From an uncultured Faecalibacterium sp. (lineage in GTDB: Bacteria; Bacillota; Clostridia; Oscillospirales; Ruminococcaceae), in the NCBI GenBank assembly GCA_900765105.1, contig CAAFQM010000206.1:1-31676 (forward strand): a stretch of DNA of 31,676 bases, written 5' to 3'. Shown piece by piece: positions 1 to 8,242 of the stretch (positions are counted from its first letter, which is position 1; each line of letters opens with the position of its first letter). The position numbers and the translations under genes were made by a program. The notes beneath the pieces are model-generated. The model saw only the letters and a list, made by a program, of their open reading frames with translations. It searched no databases and had not been told where the DNA came from.

Positions 1-74
1 AATTGTATATGATTTACGAAATACCCAGAGCGTGTGCTGACACTTTGCAGTATGCACAAACCGCAGCAGCATCA

Positions 75-103
75 TTCATTTGCAACAGACAAGTAAATAT
101 GAT
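75..103 (+). promoter_or_regulatory. candidate promoter for the B12 riboswitch operon
   Basis: A TATGAT -10 hexamer lies at 98-103, and 17 bases upstream at 75-80 is TTCATT, a weak -35. Transcription would start near 110, just before the conserved part of the riboswitch, which is why I favour it. The -35 matches the consensus at only three positions. The first 75 bases of the window contain no gene that I can support. Confidence 0.3.
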
Positions 104-107
104 CCGG

Positions 108-345
108 TGACACCGTGTGGCTGTGTTGGTCGTAAAGATCTTTTTACATGCAAAAGATCAGGCAGCAGCCTAAAAGGAATTTGGGTTAGAAACCCTCTGC
201 GGACGGCACTGTGAGCGCAAGGAAATGGTCGAAGCGGCGAAAGCTGTTGGGTAATACCGCCATTGGGAGGAAGCTTCTGAGAAGGTAGATCATGTACGAA
301 AGGCGAAAGCCTTGTGGCGCGAGGGCAGGAGAATTGCACGGTCAA
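108..345 (+). promoter_or_regulatory. cobalamin (B12) riboswitch
   Basis: The core of a cobalamin riboswitch can be read directly. AAAAGGAA at 172-179 is followed by a GGGTTAGAAACCC hairpin (183-195), then TGCGGACGGCACTGTGAGCG (198-217), which matches the invariant GCGGACC-GCCACTGTGA core. GCCATTGGGA (259-268) corresponds to the conserved GCCACTGGGA segment. A B12-box-like GAGGGCAGGAG lies at 321-331. A peripheral hairpin upstream (about 130-165) fits the P2/P3 arm. The family binds adenosyl- or other cobalamins and usually shuts off B12 uptake or synthesis genes when the vitamin is plentiful. A terminator follows at 398-427, so control is probably transcriptional. The outer boundaries are approximate because the closing helix could not be fixed by eye. 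Confidence 0.86.
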
Positions 346-397
346 GGATCTTTGGTACACAGTGGCGCTCTCTCGCTGTGACGAGGGCAGGAGTGTG

Positions 398-427
398 CGC
401 TGACGGATTTTGTCAGCGTTTTTTCTT
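398..427 (+). terminator. riboswitch expression-platform terminator
   Basis: CGCTGAC (398-404) pairs perfectly with GTCAGCG (412-418) around a seven-base loop and is followed by a T-rich run (419-427). It lies directly after the riboswitch and about 75 bases before the first start codon, so it is the likely ON/OFF element. A second copy of the B12-box-like sequence CGAGGGCAGGAG (382-393) abuts its 5' arm. Confidence 0.85.
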
Positions 428-500
428 GCCAAAATGTCGCTGGTCATCCCCTGAGAAGGGGTTTGTCCGGCATTTTTTCGTAATAAGGAGGAGTGTTACT

Positions 501-1070
501 ATGTCTCAACGCGGCGGACGTCCCATTGATTTTCAGGCGTGGGCACAAAACCAAATAGTCAAAAGGGCTGTAGCAGCGCTGGAAGCGCGTGACGAAGCAT
601 TTGCCGAGCGAAACGCAGATACGCCGCTGCCGCAGCTGGCGCGGTATCTGAGCCGGTGTGCCATCTCGCTGGGTCACAGCCCATCCCCCAGCGAAGTGGA
701 TGGCGGTACGTTTATTGAGCAGCGTTTTGGCAGCTGGGCAGCCGCGATGGCTGCGGCAAGGCTGCCGCAGCCTCGTTCCATGCGCAAGTTGCGCGACACC
801 GCTCGCTATAAGGCGGAAAAGGTGAAGCAGGAACCCTTGTTCCGGGAGGAGCGAAGGCAGAAACGGCAGCGCAAGATGGAGCAATCCGAGCAGCGAAAAC
901 GGGAACAAGCCGCCAAAAAGCGTGCGGAGCGGGCTGCTAAGGCTGAATGGGCGGCGAAGAAGAAGGCAGAGGCTGAAGCAAAGGCTCTCACCTTGGCAGA
1001 GTCCTCCGCTGAAGCCGCACTTGATACAATATCCGCAGTAATTAACCCCAGTCAAGCCGAGACAGTCTGA
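501..1070 (+). CDS. coiled-coil protein with HNH-repeat-like segment
   Basis: This 189-residue cytoplasmic protein has no signal peptide. The start at 501 is chosen because of AAGGAGG about 9 bases upstream (486-492); an earlier start would run through the riboswitch terminator. Residues about 41-89 (LPQLARYLSRCAISLGHSPS, then FGSWAAAMAAARLPQP) resemble the 'homing endonuclease associated repeat' (HNH_repeat, PF18780), typically ending in fGsWnaAlraAGl. No HNH nuclease motif is present. Residues about 100-170 are almost entirely K, R, E, A and Q and should form a long charged helix or coiled coil. It is the first gene behind the B12 riboswitch. I do not know its function: nucleic-acid or nucleoid binding are guesses from the charge and the repeat. 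The 3' end can fold into a hairpin, GACAGTC/GACTGTC, around the stop codon. Confidence 0.75.
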   Translation: MSQRGGRPIDFQAWAQNQIVKRAVAALEARDEAFAERNADTPLPQLARYLSRCAISLGHSPSPSEVDGGTFIEQRFGSWAAAMAAARLPQPRSMRKLRDTARYKAEKVKQEPLFREERRQKRQRKMEQSEQRKREQAAKKRAERAAKAEWAAKKKAEAEAKALTLAESSAEAALDTISAVINPSQAETV

Positions 1071-1085
1071 ACGGAGACTGTCAGC

Positions 1086-1218
1086 TTTCCATAGGGGGAC
1101 GGGGTTTAAGCCGCCCCGTCCCCCATCCTCAAATCCGCAAAAGGCAAGTCGAGACGGCAAATGCCGTTGTCTTTTCCATAGCGGGAGGGGTTTGCCGGCC
1201 CCTCCCGCATCCTCAAAA
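1086..1218 (+). repeat. twin GC-rich hairpins with conserved flanks
   Basis: The 180-base gap before the DUF4430 gene has two look-alike elements. The first is TTTCCATA, then an 11-bp perfect stem (1094-1104 with 1114-1124), then ATCCTCAAA. The second is TTTCCATA, then a 10-bp perfect stem (1181-1190 with 1199-1208), then ATCCTCAAA. Both loops begin with TTT and contain GCCG. Neither has a T-tract, so they are not typical terminators. A smaller ACGGCA/TGCCGT hairpin lies between them. They could be processing, stability or attenuation elements that separate expression of the first gene from the importer genes. Confidence 0.7.
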
Positions 1219-1250
1219 TCAACAGCCCTAACGGCTGAAGGAGAATTGAC

Positions 1251-2135
1251 ATGAAAAAGAATCTGAGATATATCATCGCGTTCCTGCTGGCAATTATGAT
1301 GCTGTCGAGCCTGTGCGCCTGCGCCCAGACCGGCACTGCCGGCAATAGCGGCGAATTGGATCTGGACTATGTGGGAGAGGATACCGACCAACCCGAAGAG
1401 GAAAAGCCGTGGTATTCCTGGTTTACGGAGGCCTTCAGCTTCGGCAAGAAGGACACGACCCCCACCACGCCCAGCAAGCCTGACAGCGTGGCGGATTTCT
1501 ATGCTCAGGGCTCCGGAGATGCGCCGCAGGGCAACAAGGGCAATAAGACAGACCAGACGCCCTCTACCACCCCGGAGGAGGATACCGCCAATAAGCCGTC
1601 CAATTCCGGCGGCAAAAAGGACGACAATAAAAAGGACGACCAGAAGGGCGAGGACAGCAACACCCCCGCGCCTACTCCCGAGCAGAAGCCCGAAAGCAAG
1701 AAAAACGCCGTCACCATTACCATTCGCTGCGATACGGCGGTGAATAACGGTATGCATCTGGAGAGCAAGTGGGCGGGCATCGTCCCGGCCTCCGGCGTGA
1801 TCCTGCCGGTGACCACGGTGGAGATTGAGGAAGGTGACACGGTTTTCGACGTCCTCGCCTTTGTGTGTGAAAAGTACAAGATCCACATGTCCTACCGGGG
1901 CGGTACCTCCAGTGGCTGCTATGTGGATGGCATCAACAACCTCTATGAATTCGACGGCGGCCGCTGGAGCGGCTGGATGTACTGCGTCAACGACTGGTAT
2001 CCCAACTACGGCTGCGGCGTGTACTACGTCAAGCCCGGCGAGGTCATTGAGTGGAACTACACCTGCGATCTTGGTCTTGATCTGGATAGCAGTTGGTGGG
2101 AAGGTGCTCAGGATTGGAAGGATAACCATGACTGA
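1251..2135 (+). CDS. DUF4430 (transcobalamin-like) lipoprotein
   Basis: This 294-residue surface lipoprotein starts with a signal peptide ending in a lipobox (L-C-A-C, Cys24 predicted lipidated). Residues about 40-148 are a low-complexity K/D/E/P/T spacer that would hold the domain away from the membrane. Residues about 150-285 are a DUF4430 domain (PF14478), the family that includes the C-terminal beta domain of vertebrate transcobalamin and intrinsic factor. Its hallmarks are visible: EGDTVFDVL near the start of the domain, GGRWSGWMYCVN, and PGEVIEWNYT near the end. The ribosome site is GAAGGAGAA just upstream. The next gene overlaps by 8 bases. Placed between a B12 riboswitch and an ECF importer, it is most simply a B12-binding or hand-over protein; the ligand is inferred and not visible in the sequence. 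Confidence 0.93.
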   Translation: MKKNLRYIIAFLLAIMMLSSLCACAQTGTAGNSGELDLDYVGEDTDQPEEEKPWYSWFTEAFSFGKKDTTPTTPSKPDSVADFYAQGSGDAPQGNKGNKTDQTPSTTPEEDTANKPSNSGGKKDDNKKDDQKGEDSNTPAPTPEQKPESKKNAVTITIRCDTAVNNGMHLESKWAGIVPASGVILPVTTVEIEEGDTVFDVLAFVCEKYKIHMSYRGGTSSGCYVDGINNLYEFDGGRWSGWMYCVNDWYPNYGCGVYYVKPGEVIEWNYTCDLGLDLDSSWWEGAQDWKDNHD

Positions 2136-3021
2136 TACCCGGATGCGTTTCTTCGGAAACCTGCATCCGGCGGTCAGTATGGCGTACTTCGTGCTGGTGC
2201 TGGGCCTGACTCTGGGGTGTATGCACCCGGTCACGGTGGTGCTGTCGTTTCTGGGTGCCAGTTGGTTTTCCATCCGGCTGCGAGGCTGGAGGGCCTACGG
2301 CCACACCATGCGGTTTGTGGGGCCTATGTTTTTGCTGATCGCCCTCGCCAACCCCCTATTTAACCACCGTGGCGTGACCATGCTCTTTACCATCAATCAC
2401 CTGTGGTACACGCTGGAAGCCGTGTGCTACGGTCTGGTGTCCGGCTGCTCCCTGTGCGCGGTCATTATGTGGTTCACCTGCTATCAGGAGGTCATGACCT
2501 CCGATAAGTTCCTGTACCTGTTCGGCAAGCCCTTTCCCGGTACGTCGCTGCTGATCACCATGACGCTGCGGTTCATCCCACAGCTTCAGCAGAATCGCCG
2601 TGAGATCCGTCAGTCTCAGGCCATGTTACAGGAGGAGGGTACGCGGCTGCTGCAAAGGCTGGGAAGTGCCCTGCGGAACCTGTCGGTGCTGCTGACCATG
2701 AGCATGGAGGCGGCGGTGGAGACGGCGGACAGCATGAAAGCCCGGGGCTATGGCGCCAAGCGGCGCACCACCTTCCACCTGTTCCGTTTCGATGGCCGGG
2801 ACGCCCGGACGCTGGGTCTTGTGCTGGCGGTGGCGGGTATCTGCATCACTGCCCGCGCCTTCGGTCACGGGTATATGGAGTTCTATCCCGCCATGACGCC
2901 GGTGCTGCTGGGCAGCGCCAGCTATACCATGTTTGTCTTTTACGCCGTGCTGATGTTCCTGCCCGGTATTCTTGAAACAAAGGAGGCCATCAGATGGCGC
3001 TCTTACGGTTTGAACACCTGA
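2128..3021 (+). CDS. ecfT: ECF transporter T component
   Basis: This 297-residue membrane protein is the scaffold subunit of an energy-coupling-factor importer (CbiQ/EcfT family). It has about five or six hydrophobic segments and, on the cytoplasmic coupling helix, the family signature ARG at residues 205-207 in ADSMKARGYG. EcfT uses this helix to grip the ATPases and transmit movement to the S component. The start at 2128 overlaps the end of the lipoprotein gene by 8 bases and has GGAAGGA at 2116-2122. An alternative ATG at 2143 is possible but worse spaced. The reading frame continues far upstream without stops, but that part is antiparallel to no known domain and is out of frame with the DUF4430 protein. 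It overlaps the ATPase gene by 28 bases, so the importer subunits are translationally coupled. Confidence 0.95.
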   Translation: MTDTRMRFFGNLHPAVSMAYFVLVLGLTLGCMHPVTVVLSFLGASWFSIRLRGWRAYGHTMRFVGPMFLLIALANPLFNHRGVTMLFTINHLWYTLEAVCYGLVSGCSLCAVIMWFTCYQEVMTSDKFLYLFGKPFPGTSLLITMTLRFIPQLQQNRREIRQSQAMLQEEGTRLLQRLGSALRNLSVLLTMSMEAAVETADSMKARGYGAKRRTTFHLFRFDGRDARTLGLVLAVAGICITARAFGHGYMEFYPAMTPVLLGSASYTMFVFYAVLMFLPGILETKEAIRWRSYGLNT

Positions 3022-4646
3022 GCTTCTCCTACCCGCTGGCTGACACGCGGGCACTGGACGACGTCTCGTTGGAGATACATAAGGGCGAGTATGTGGTGCT
3101 GTGCGGCCCCTCCGGCTGCGGCAAGACCACGCTGCTGCGCCATGCCAAGCCCGGCCTGCTGCCTGTGGGGGCAAGGGCCGGCGAGACCTTTTATAAGGAC
3201 GCGCCCCTTTCCCAACTGCCGGAGCTGACCGCCGCGGCGGAGATCGGCTTCGTACAGCAGAACCCGGATAATCAGATCGTCACCGATTTCGTATGGCACG
3301 AGCTGGCCTTCGGCCTTGAGAATATGGCACTGAGCGTGCCGGTGATCCGCCGCCGTGTGGCGGAGATGGCCGCTTTTTTCGGCATGGAAACGTGGTTCCG
3401 CAGTAAGACCACGGAGCTGTCCGGCGGGCAGAAGCAGCTGATGAATCTGGCCTCGGCGCTGGCCATGGGGCCGAAGCTGCTGATACTGGACGAGCCCACC
3501 TCCATGCTGGATCCGCTGGCGGCTCGCAATCTGCTTGCTACCGTCCAGCGGATCAACCGCGAGCTGGGCGTGGCCATCCTTTTGACGGAGCATCGGCTGG
3601 ACGAGGTATTCCCCGCCGCCGACCGTGTGGTGACTATGGATCAGGGGCGTATCCTGTCAAATGGCGCACCGGCTGAGATCGCACGGCAGCTGTCCGGCAG
3701 CGCGGAAAAGAGCCGTATCTATTTCGGACTTCCCGCCGCCGTCCGTATCTTCAGTGAGCTGGAGCAAACGGACGATCTGCCCCTGACGGTACGGGACGGC
3801 CGCCGCCGCTTGGAGCGGCTGCTGCCCATCGCGGAAGATGCTACCGTACCTGAGAACACAAAAACCGAAAAAGAAGCAAAGCACCTCGCCGTTTTAGAGG
3901 GCAAGGAGCTTTGGTTCCGCTATACCGAAAAAAGCAAGGACGTCCTGCGGGGCACAGACGTAACGCTTCATCAGGGTGAGCTGCTGTGTCTGCTGGGCGG
4001 CAACGGCGCAGGCAAGACCACTCTGATGCAGGCACTGGCTGGCTTCCGAAAGCCCTATCGTGGCAAGGTGAAGCTGGCGAAGGGTCAGCGGCTGTGTATG
4101 CTGCCCCAGAACGCCCGGTCGCTGTTTGTGGCCGATACGGTGGAGAAGGAGCTGCTGGACAGTGCCGAACAGGACAAAGCCAAGGCCATGCAGATGGCGG
4201 AGAGGCTGGAGCTGACGCCGCTGCTATCGCGGCATCCCTACGACCTGTCCGGCGGCGAGATCCAGCGTCTTGCCGTAGGCAAGCTGCTGCTGCGGGAGGC
4301 CACGGTGCTGCTGCTGGACGAGCCTACCAAAGGGCTGGACGCCTATGCCAAGGCGGAGCTGGCGCAGCTGCTGCTGGCGCTGTGCCGGGAGGGCGCGTCT
4401 ATTCTGGTGGTGACCCACGATGTGGAATTCGCCGCCCGGTATGCCACAGGCTGCGCCCTGATGTTTGACGGGCTGCTGCTCTCCGAGGGCGAGCCCCACG
4501 CCTTCTTTGCCGGAAACCGGTTCTATACCACCGACGCCAACCGTATCGCGGCAGAGCACTTCCCCATGGACATTACCTGTGAGGAGGTGATCGCGTCGTG
4601 TCGAAGCTCTTTGTCAGCCGCCGCACCAGAGCCGCCGCGTGGGTGA
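2994..4646 (+). CDS. ecfA: fused double-domain ECF transporter ATPase
   Basis: This 550-residue protein carries two ABC ATPase domains in one chain, replacing the usual EcfA/EcfA' pair. In domain 1, Walker A is GPSGCGKTT (38-46), the Q-loop VQQNPDNQIV is typical of ECF ATPases, the signature LSGGQ is at 142-146, Walker B LLILDEP at 162-168, and the switch His is 200. In domain 2, Walker A is GGNGAGKTT (335-343), signature LSGGE (418-422), Walker B VLLLDEP (438-444) and switch His 475. All catalytic residues appear intact in both halves. It sits on the membrane's cytoplasmic face and powers vitamin uptake through EcfT and the S component. A ribosome site AAAGGAGG precedes the start. The 3' end overlaps the S-component gene by 49 bases. 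Confidence 0.97.
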   Translation: MALLRFEHLSFSYPLADTRALDDVSLEIHKGEYVVLCGPSGCGKTTLLRHAKPGLLPVGARAGETFYKDAPLSQLPELTAAAEIGFVQQNPDNQIVTDFVWHELAFGLENMALSVPVIRRRVAEMAAFFGMETWFRSKTTELSGGQKQLMNLASALAMGPKLLILDEPTSMLDPLAARNLLATVQRINRELGVAILLTEHRLDEVFPAADRVVTMDQGRILSNGAPAEIARQLSGSAEKSRIYFGLPAAVRIFSELEQTDDLPLTVRDGRRRLERLLPIAEDATVPENTKTEKEAKHLAVLEGKELWFRYTEKSKDVLRGTDVTLHQGELLCLLGGNGAGKTTLMQALAGFRKPYRGKVKLAKGQRLCMLPQNARSLFVADTVEKELLDSAEQDKAKAMQMAERLELTPLLSRHPYDLSGGEIQRLAVGKLLLREATVLLLDEPTKGLDAYAKAELAQLLLALCREGASILVVTHDVEFAARYATGCALMFDGLLLSEGEPHAFFAGNRFYTTDANRIAAEHFPMDITCEEVIASCRSSLSAAAPEPPRG

Positions 4647-5527
4647 TCCTGCTGGTGCTGCCCGCCCTGATGGCGGCCTTCGGCTATTACCATAGCCACC
4701 GCCCCGCGGTCAATCCGGTGGGGTCACGCACCTTCTGGGATTACGTTATCCTCAACTCGGATATTCTGCTGGGGCTGCTGTTCCTGCTGGCCTCCGCGAT
4801 TCCCTTCATACTGGTATTTGATAAGAAGAAGCCCCAGGCTCGCGAGCTGGTGCCGATTGCGGTGATGGCGGCCATTGCCGTGGTAGGCCGCACCGTGTTT
4901 GAGATCATCCCGCTGCCCAACTTCAAGCCATGCTCCGCCATCATTATCATCACGGCGGTGGCCTTCGGGCCGGAGGCGGGCTTTCTTACCGGCGCACTGA
5001 CCGCCTTTGTCAGCAACTTCATTTTCGGACAGGGGCCGTGGACGCCATGGCAGATGTTCACATGGGGGCTGGTGGGCTTTCTGGCGGGTATCCTGCAAAA
5101 TGCCGGCGTATTCAAAGGCAGAAGCCGCCGTCACTTTGCGGCGCAATGGTGGGACAGGCTGTGTCCGGCGAATACCAACCGGGGCGATCTGCTGCATTTT
5201 GTGCGGCAGCTTACCGACCACGCGCCCCTGCGGCTGTGCCTGTATGGTTTCCTGTCCGGCTTTCTGTACGGCTGGATCATGAACCTGTATTTCATTATCG
5301 GCTACGTCAGCCCCCTTACCTGGCAGACGATAGGCGCGGCCTATCTATCCAGTTTCTTCTTCGATTTCTGCCACGGGCTGTGTACGTTTCTGGTGCTGTG
5401 GGCACTGGGCGACCCGTGGGTACGGAAGCTGGAGCGCATCAAGATCAAATTCGGCCTGACGGCGGAGGAGCGGAACTATGTGCTGCCGCCCTCCACATTT
5501 GAGATAGCGAGAGAGAACTATGAGTGA
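4598..5527 (+). CDS. ECF transporter S component, probably for cobalamin
   Basis: This 309-residue integral membrane protein begins at a GTG (4598) chosen for GAGGAGGTGA at 4581-4590. The first 75 residues hold two extra membrane segments, and the S-component fold follows: AVMAAIAVVGRTVFEIIPLP, then AIIIITAVAFGPEAGFLTGA, then SNFIFGQGPWTPWQMFTWGL. The GPWTPWQ loop and overall pattern fit the CbrT-like branch of substrate-specific ECF proteins. At 309 residues it is longer than the usual 170-210, because of the N-terminal helices and a hydrophilic insert near residues 170-205. The substrate cannot be read from the sequence; cobalamin is inferred from the riboswitch and the DUF4430 neighbours. 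It overlaps the next ATPase gene by 8 bases. Confidence 0.9.
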   Translation: MSKLFVSRRTRAAAWVILLVLPALMAAFGYYHSHRPAVNPVGSRTFWDYVILNSDILLGLLFLLASAIPFILVFDKKKPQARELVPIAVMAAIAVVGRTVFEIIPLPNFKPCSAIIIITAVAFGPEAGFLTGALTAFVSNFIFGQGPWTPWQMFTWGLVGFLAGILQNAGVFKGRSRRHFAAQWWDRLCPANTNRGDLLHFVRQLTDHAPLRLCLYGFLSGFLYGWIMNLYFIIGYVSPLTWQTIGAAYLSSFFFDFCHGLCTFLVLWALGDPWVRKLERIKIKFGLTAEERNYVLPPSTFEIARENYE

Positions 5528-6239
5528 ACGAAAAACCATCATCAGGACGGTGGGGCTGAAGAAGCACTACACCGTTGGCGGCAACACGGTTCGTGCGCTG
5601 GACGGCGTGGACATGTCCGTGCTGCAAGGCGAATTTGTCTGTGTCGCAGGCCGCAGCGGCTCCGGTAAGTCCACCATGCTGAATATGCTGGCAGGTCTTG
5701 AGCCGCCCACGGAGGGTGAGATCATTGTCCGAGGCAAGCATCATTTGGAGGCTATGGACGAGGAACAGCGGACAAGGTTCCGCCGCCGCTATATTGGCTT
5801 TGTGTTCCAAAGCTACAACAACCTGCCCCAATACACAGCACTGGAGAATGTGGCGCTGCCACTGGCCATCCGGGGCGTACCGGAGGATGAACGGAACTGG
5901 CTGGCGTGGCAGGCCCTGAGCCGCGTGGGACTGCGCGGACACGTGGATCACCGGCCTGCGGAGCTGTCAGGCGGTCAGCAGCAGCGCGTCAGCATCGCAC
6001 GAGCCATTATTACGGAGCCCTCCATCGTGCTGGCGGACGAGCCTACCGGGAATCTGGACAGCCGCACCGGTCAGGAGGTCATGGAGTTGCTGTGCGAGAT
6101 CTTCCGGGAGAGGAACACCACCTTCATCCTCAGCTCTCATGACCCGCAGATGCAGCGTTACACGGATCGTACCGTCTATTTCAGTGACGGAAAGATAGAG
6201 ATAGAAAATCACCACACCGGAGAGGAGAACGCACAGTGA
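5520..6239 (+). CDS. LolD/MacB-type ABC transporter ATPase
   Basis: This 239-residue ATPase belongs to the LolD/MacB/FtsE branch of ABC proteins. Walker A is GRSGSGKST (44-52), the Q-loop FVFQSYNNLP, the signature LSGGQQQR and Walker B VLADEPTGNLD, the last with the NLD ending typical of this branch. It does not belong to the ECF importer before it but pairs with the FtsX-type permease two genes later. In this family the ATPase drives large motions of extracellular domains (mechanotransmission) more often than classic transport. The start ATG overlaps the S-component stop, and its own stop overlaps the next gene's GTG by 4 bases, so it is inside the same operon. Confidence 0.95.
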   Translation: MSERKTIIRTVGLKKHYTVGGNTVRALDGVDMSVLQGEFVCVAGRSGSGKSTMLNMLAGLEPPTEGEIIVRGKHHLEAMDEEQRTRFRRRYIGFVFQSYNNLPQYTALENVALPLAIRGVPEDERNWLAWQALSRVGLRGHVDHRPAELSGGQQQRVSIARAIITEPSIVLADEPTGNLDSRTGQEVMELLCEIFRERNTTFILSSHDPQMQRYTDRTVYFSDGKIEIENHHTGEENAQ

Positions 6240-8242
6240 AAAGAGAAACGGTAAAACGGGTACTGGCCCTGTTGATCTGCGTATGGATGACAGTATTCCT
6301 GCTGCCCGCCGTCGCTATGGCGGAAGAAGTCACAGCGGATGTGATAAGCGACAGCACCCTTGAGGCTTACACTTCTTATGAAAACGGAGAGGATGCCGGC
6401 GTCAGCGGGGTCTCGGTTACGGATGAAAAGCCCAACACGGATATCAAGGTCATACCCAGCGACGCCAACGCCCTGATCCTGATGGATACCGGCGCACAGT
6501 CCCCCAAAGGCGTTCCCGGTCAGGTGGTGAAGATCGTGCTGCCGCTGGCGGTCAACAAGGAATATCTGCCCAGCGAGAAATACATGCTGCGCAACATCAA
6601 CATCTATCCCGATGTGCCTACCGACGCCAGCGTGTCCAACTGGCCCTTTGAGCTGATCTACGCCAGCGATGTGCAGCACTTAAAGGATATGTCCTACAAC
6701 TCCACGGCGGAGGTGTGGTTCGAGTTCAAGATCAGCGAGTTCGCCAGTAAGGGACGCTACGCTGTGCCCTTTAAGATCAATGCCACCGTGTGGCGGGAGG
6801 ACGCCGTGAACGGCACCACCATCACCGAGGACGTGACCTTCAAGGTCAGTGCCTATGTGACCGTTACCGACAACGGCAATATGTCCGGCGTTACCACCGC
6901 CTTCGGCAGCCTTCAGGTGGCGGGTACCAATGCGGGCGGCTCCTACACCGTGCCTACCGGCACACCCAATCAGACTATCTCCATGCGGATCCCCGTGATC
7001 AATGTGGGCGGTACCCTGACCAGCGTGACGGTCTATCCCGTAGTCTCTGCCGCGCTGGACGAGTTCCCCTTCGTGATCGACTCCACCAATTTGGGCAAGT
7101 ATTTCGACTACTGGGCCAGCGGCGAGGTGAAGTATCTGGACTACACCTTCACGGTGTCGCCCTTTGCCACCTCCGGCAACAAGTCCATTAAATTCAAGGC
7201 AAATTATTTCGAGAACAGCGCCCCTGCGGAGGGCTCCTTCTCCACGCAGTTTACTGTGATCGACGGCTATGACGCCTCCGCCATGTCGGTAATGGTGCAG
7301 AGCTATAAGCTGTATGTGGACGATACCGAGGTGTCCGGCCTAATGGCAGGCGAGGAGACGGAGCTGCGCCTGACCCTGATCAACAATTCCAAGTATGACA
7401 CGGCCAAGAAAATCATCTCCAGTCTGGTATTCACCAATTCCCCCGGCCTGACGCTGTGCGTAGGCGGCACGGATACCGCCTATGCCGATTCCATCAAGCC
7501 GGGCGGTACGACGATCCTGAAATACAAGATCATGGCCAAGCAGGACGCGGAGGTTGGCCCCGCCATGCTGGGCATCAACCTGACCTATGAGACCACCGAG
7601 GCGGTGGCCGGTAAGGCGGCGCAGAACATCATGCTGCCGGTCAGCCAGAAGATGGATGTTCTGGCCGGTACGCCGGAGGTGTACGGCACACTCAGCAAGG
7701 ATAAGGAAGCTACCATCTCCGTACCGCTGACCAACATGGGCCGCGCCAAGGCTATGAATATCCGGGTGCTGGCCACCGACGGCATGACCGCCTCCACCCC
7801 CTGTTATGTGGGCGACCTGCTGGCAGGCGGCTCCACCAGCGCCGATGTAACGGTGGGCTTCTCCAAAATCGGTGCGTTTGTGGGCAAGATGATCCTCCAG
7901 TATGAGGACGCCAACGGCGAGACGTATTCTCAGGACATCTCCGTGCCGCTGAGCGTGGCGGAAAGCTCTGCGGATACAGATGCCAACAGCGTCAACGCAA
8001 ATAAGGACGGCACAGGTAGCCGCTGGTGGCTGTGGCTGCTGATAGCGATCCTTGCGCTCATCCTGATCGGCATTGTGGTCTATGTCATCATCCGCTATAA
8101 GCGCGGCGAGATCGGGCCCGGTGCCGAAAACACCGCTGCCTTGGACGATTTTGACGACGACTTTGACGCAGACGGCGGCGCACCGGGCATCGGGGAGAAG
8201 CCGCTGACCTACGACGGAAGCAATAAGGACGGGAATGTATGA
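6236..8242 (+). CDS. large surface protein with C-terminal membrane anchor
   Basis: This 668-residue protein has a signal peptide (cleavage likely after AMA, residue 29), then about 560 residues of extracellular beta-sandwich material, one membrane helix at about 597-621 (WWLWLLIAILALILIGIVVY) and a 47-residue acidic cytoplasmic tail rich in D/F/G. The ectodomain has repeated segments resembling CARDB/NEW3-type domains (for example LRLTLINNSKYDTAKK and ISVPLTNMGRAKAMNIRV, the usual 'preserve space, add to tension' of CARDB strands). Start GTG overlaps the ATPase stop by 4 bases and AGAGGAGA lies upstream. It overlaps the permease gene by 4 bases. It takes the position occupied by a MacA-like adaptor in other systems, so I infer it is an extracellular partner of the ABC module that contacts the secreted proteins encoded downstream. 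Confidence 0.86.
   Translation: MKRETVKRVLALLICVWMTVFLLPAVAMAEEVTADVISDSTLEAYTSYENGEDAGVSGVSVTDEKPNTDIKVIPSDANALILMDTGAQSPKGVPGQVVKIVLPLAVNKEYLPSEKYMLRNINIYPDVPTDASVSNWPFELIYASDVQHLKDMSYNSTAEVWFEFKISEFASKGRYAVPFKINATVWREDAVNGTTITEDVTFKVSAYVTVTDNGNMSGVTTAFGSLQVAGTNAGGSYTVPTGTPNQTISMRIPVINVGGTLTSVTVYPVVSAALDEFPFVIDSTNLGKYFDYWASGEVKYLDYTFTVSPFATSGNKSIKFKANYFENSAPAEGSFSTQFTVIDGYDASAMSVMVQSYKLYVDDTEVSGLMAGEETELRLTLINNSKYDTAKKIISSLVFTNSPGLTLCVGGTDTAYADSIKPGGTTILKYKIMAKQDAEVGPAMLGINLTYETTEAVAGKAAQNIMLPVSQKMDVLAGTPEVYGTLSKDKEATISVPLTNMGRAKAMNIRVLATDGMTASTPCYVGDLLAGGSTSADVTVGFSKIGAFVGKMILQYEDANGETYSQDISVPLSVAESSADTDANSVNANKDGTGSRWWLWLLIAILALILIGIVVYVIIRYKRGEIGPGAENTAALDDFDDDFDADGGAPGIGEKPLTYDGSNKDGNV

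Noticed and set aside
320..393. Tandem pair of complete cobalamin riboswitches
   Set aside because: Only the B12-box-like 12-mer is duplicated; the core with GCCACTGTGA occurs once.
312..500. Open frame upstream of the start at 501
   Set aside because: It passes through the riboswitch 3' part and the terminator, has no ribosome site, and the good site AAGGAGG serves the ATG at 501.
444..2273. Long minus-strand open frames opposite the first three genes
   Set aside because: They are antisense to clear genes with domains and ribosome sites, and their translations are low-complexity without recognisable motifs.
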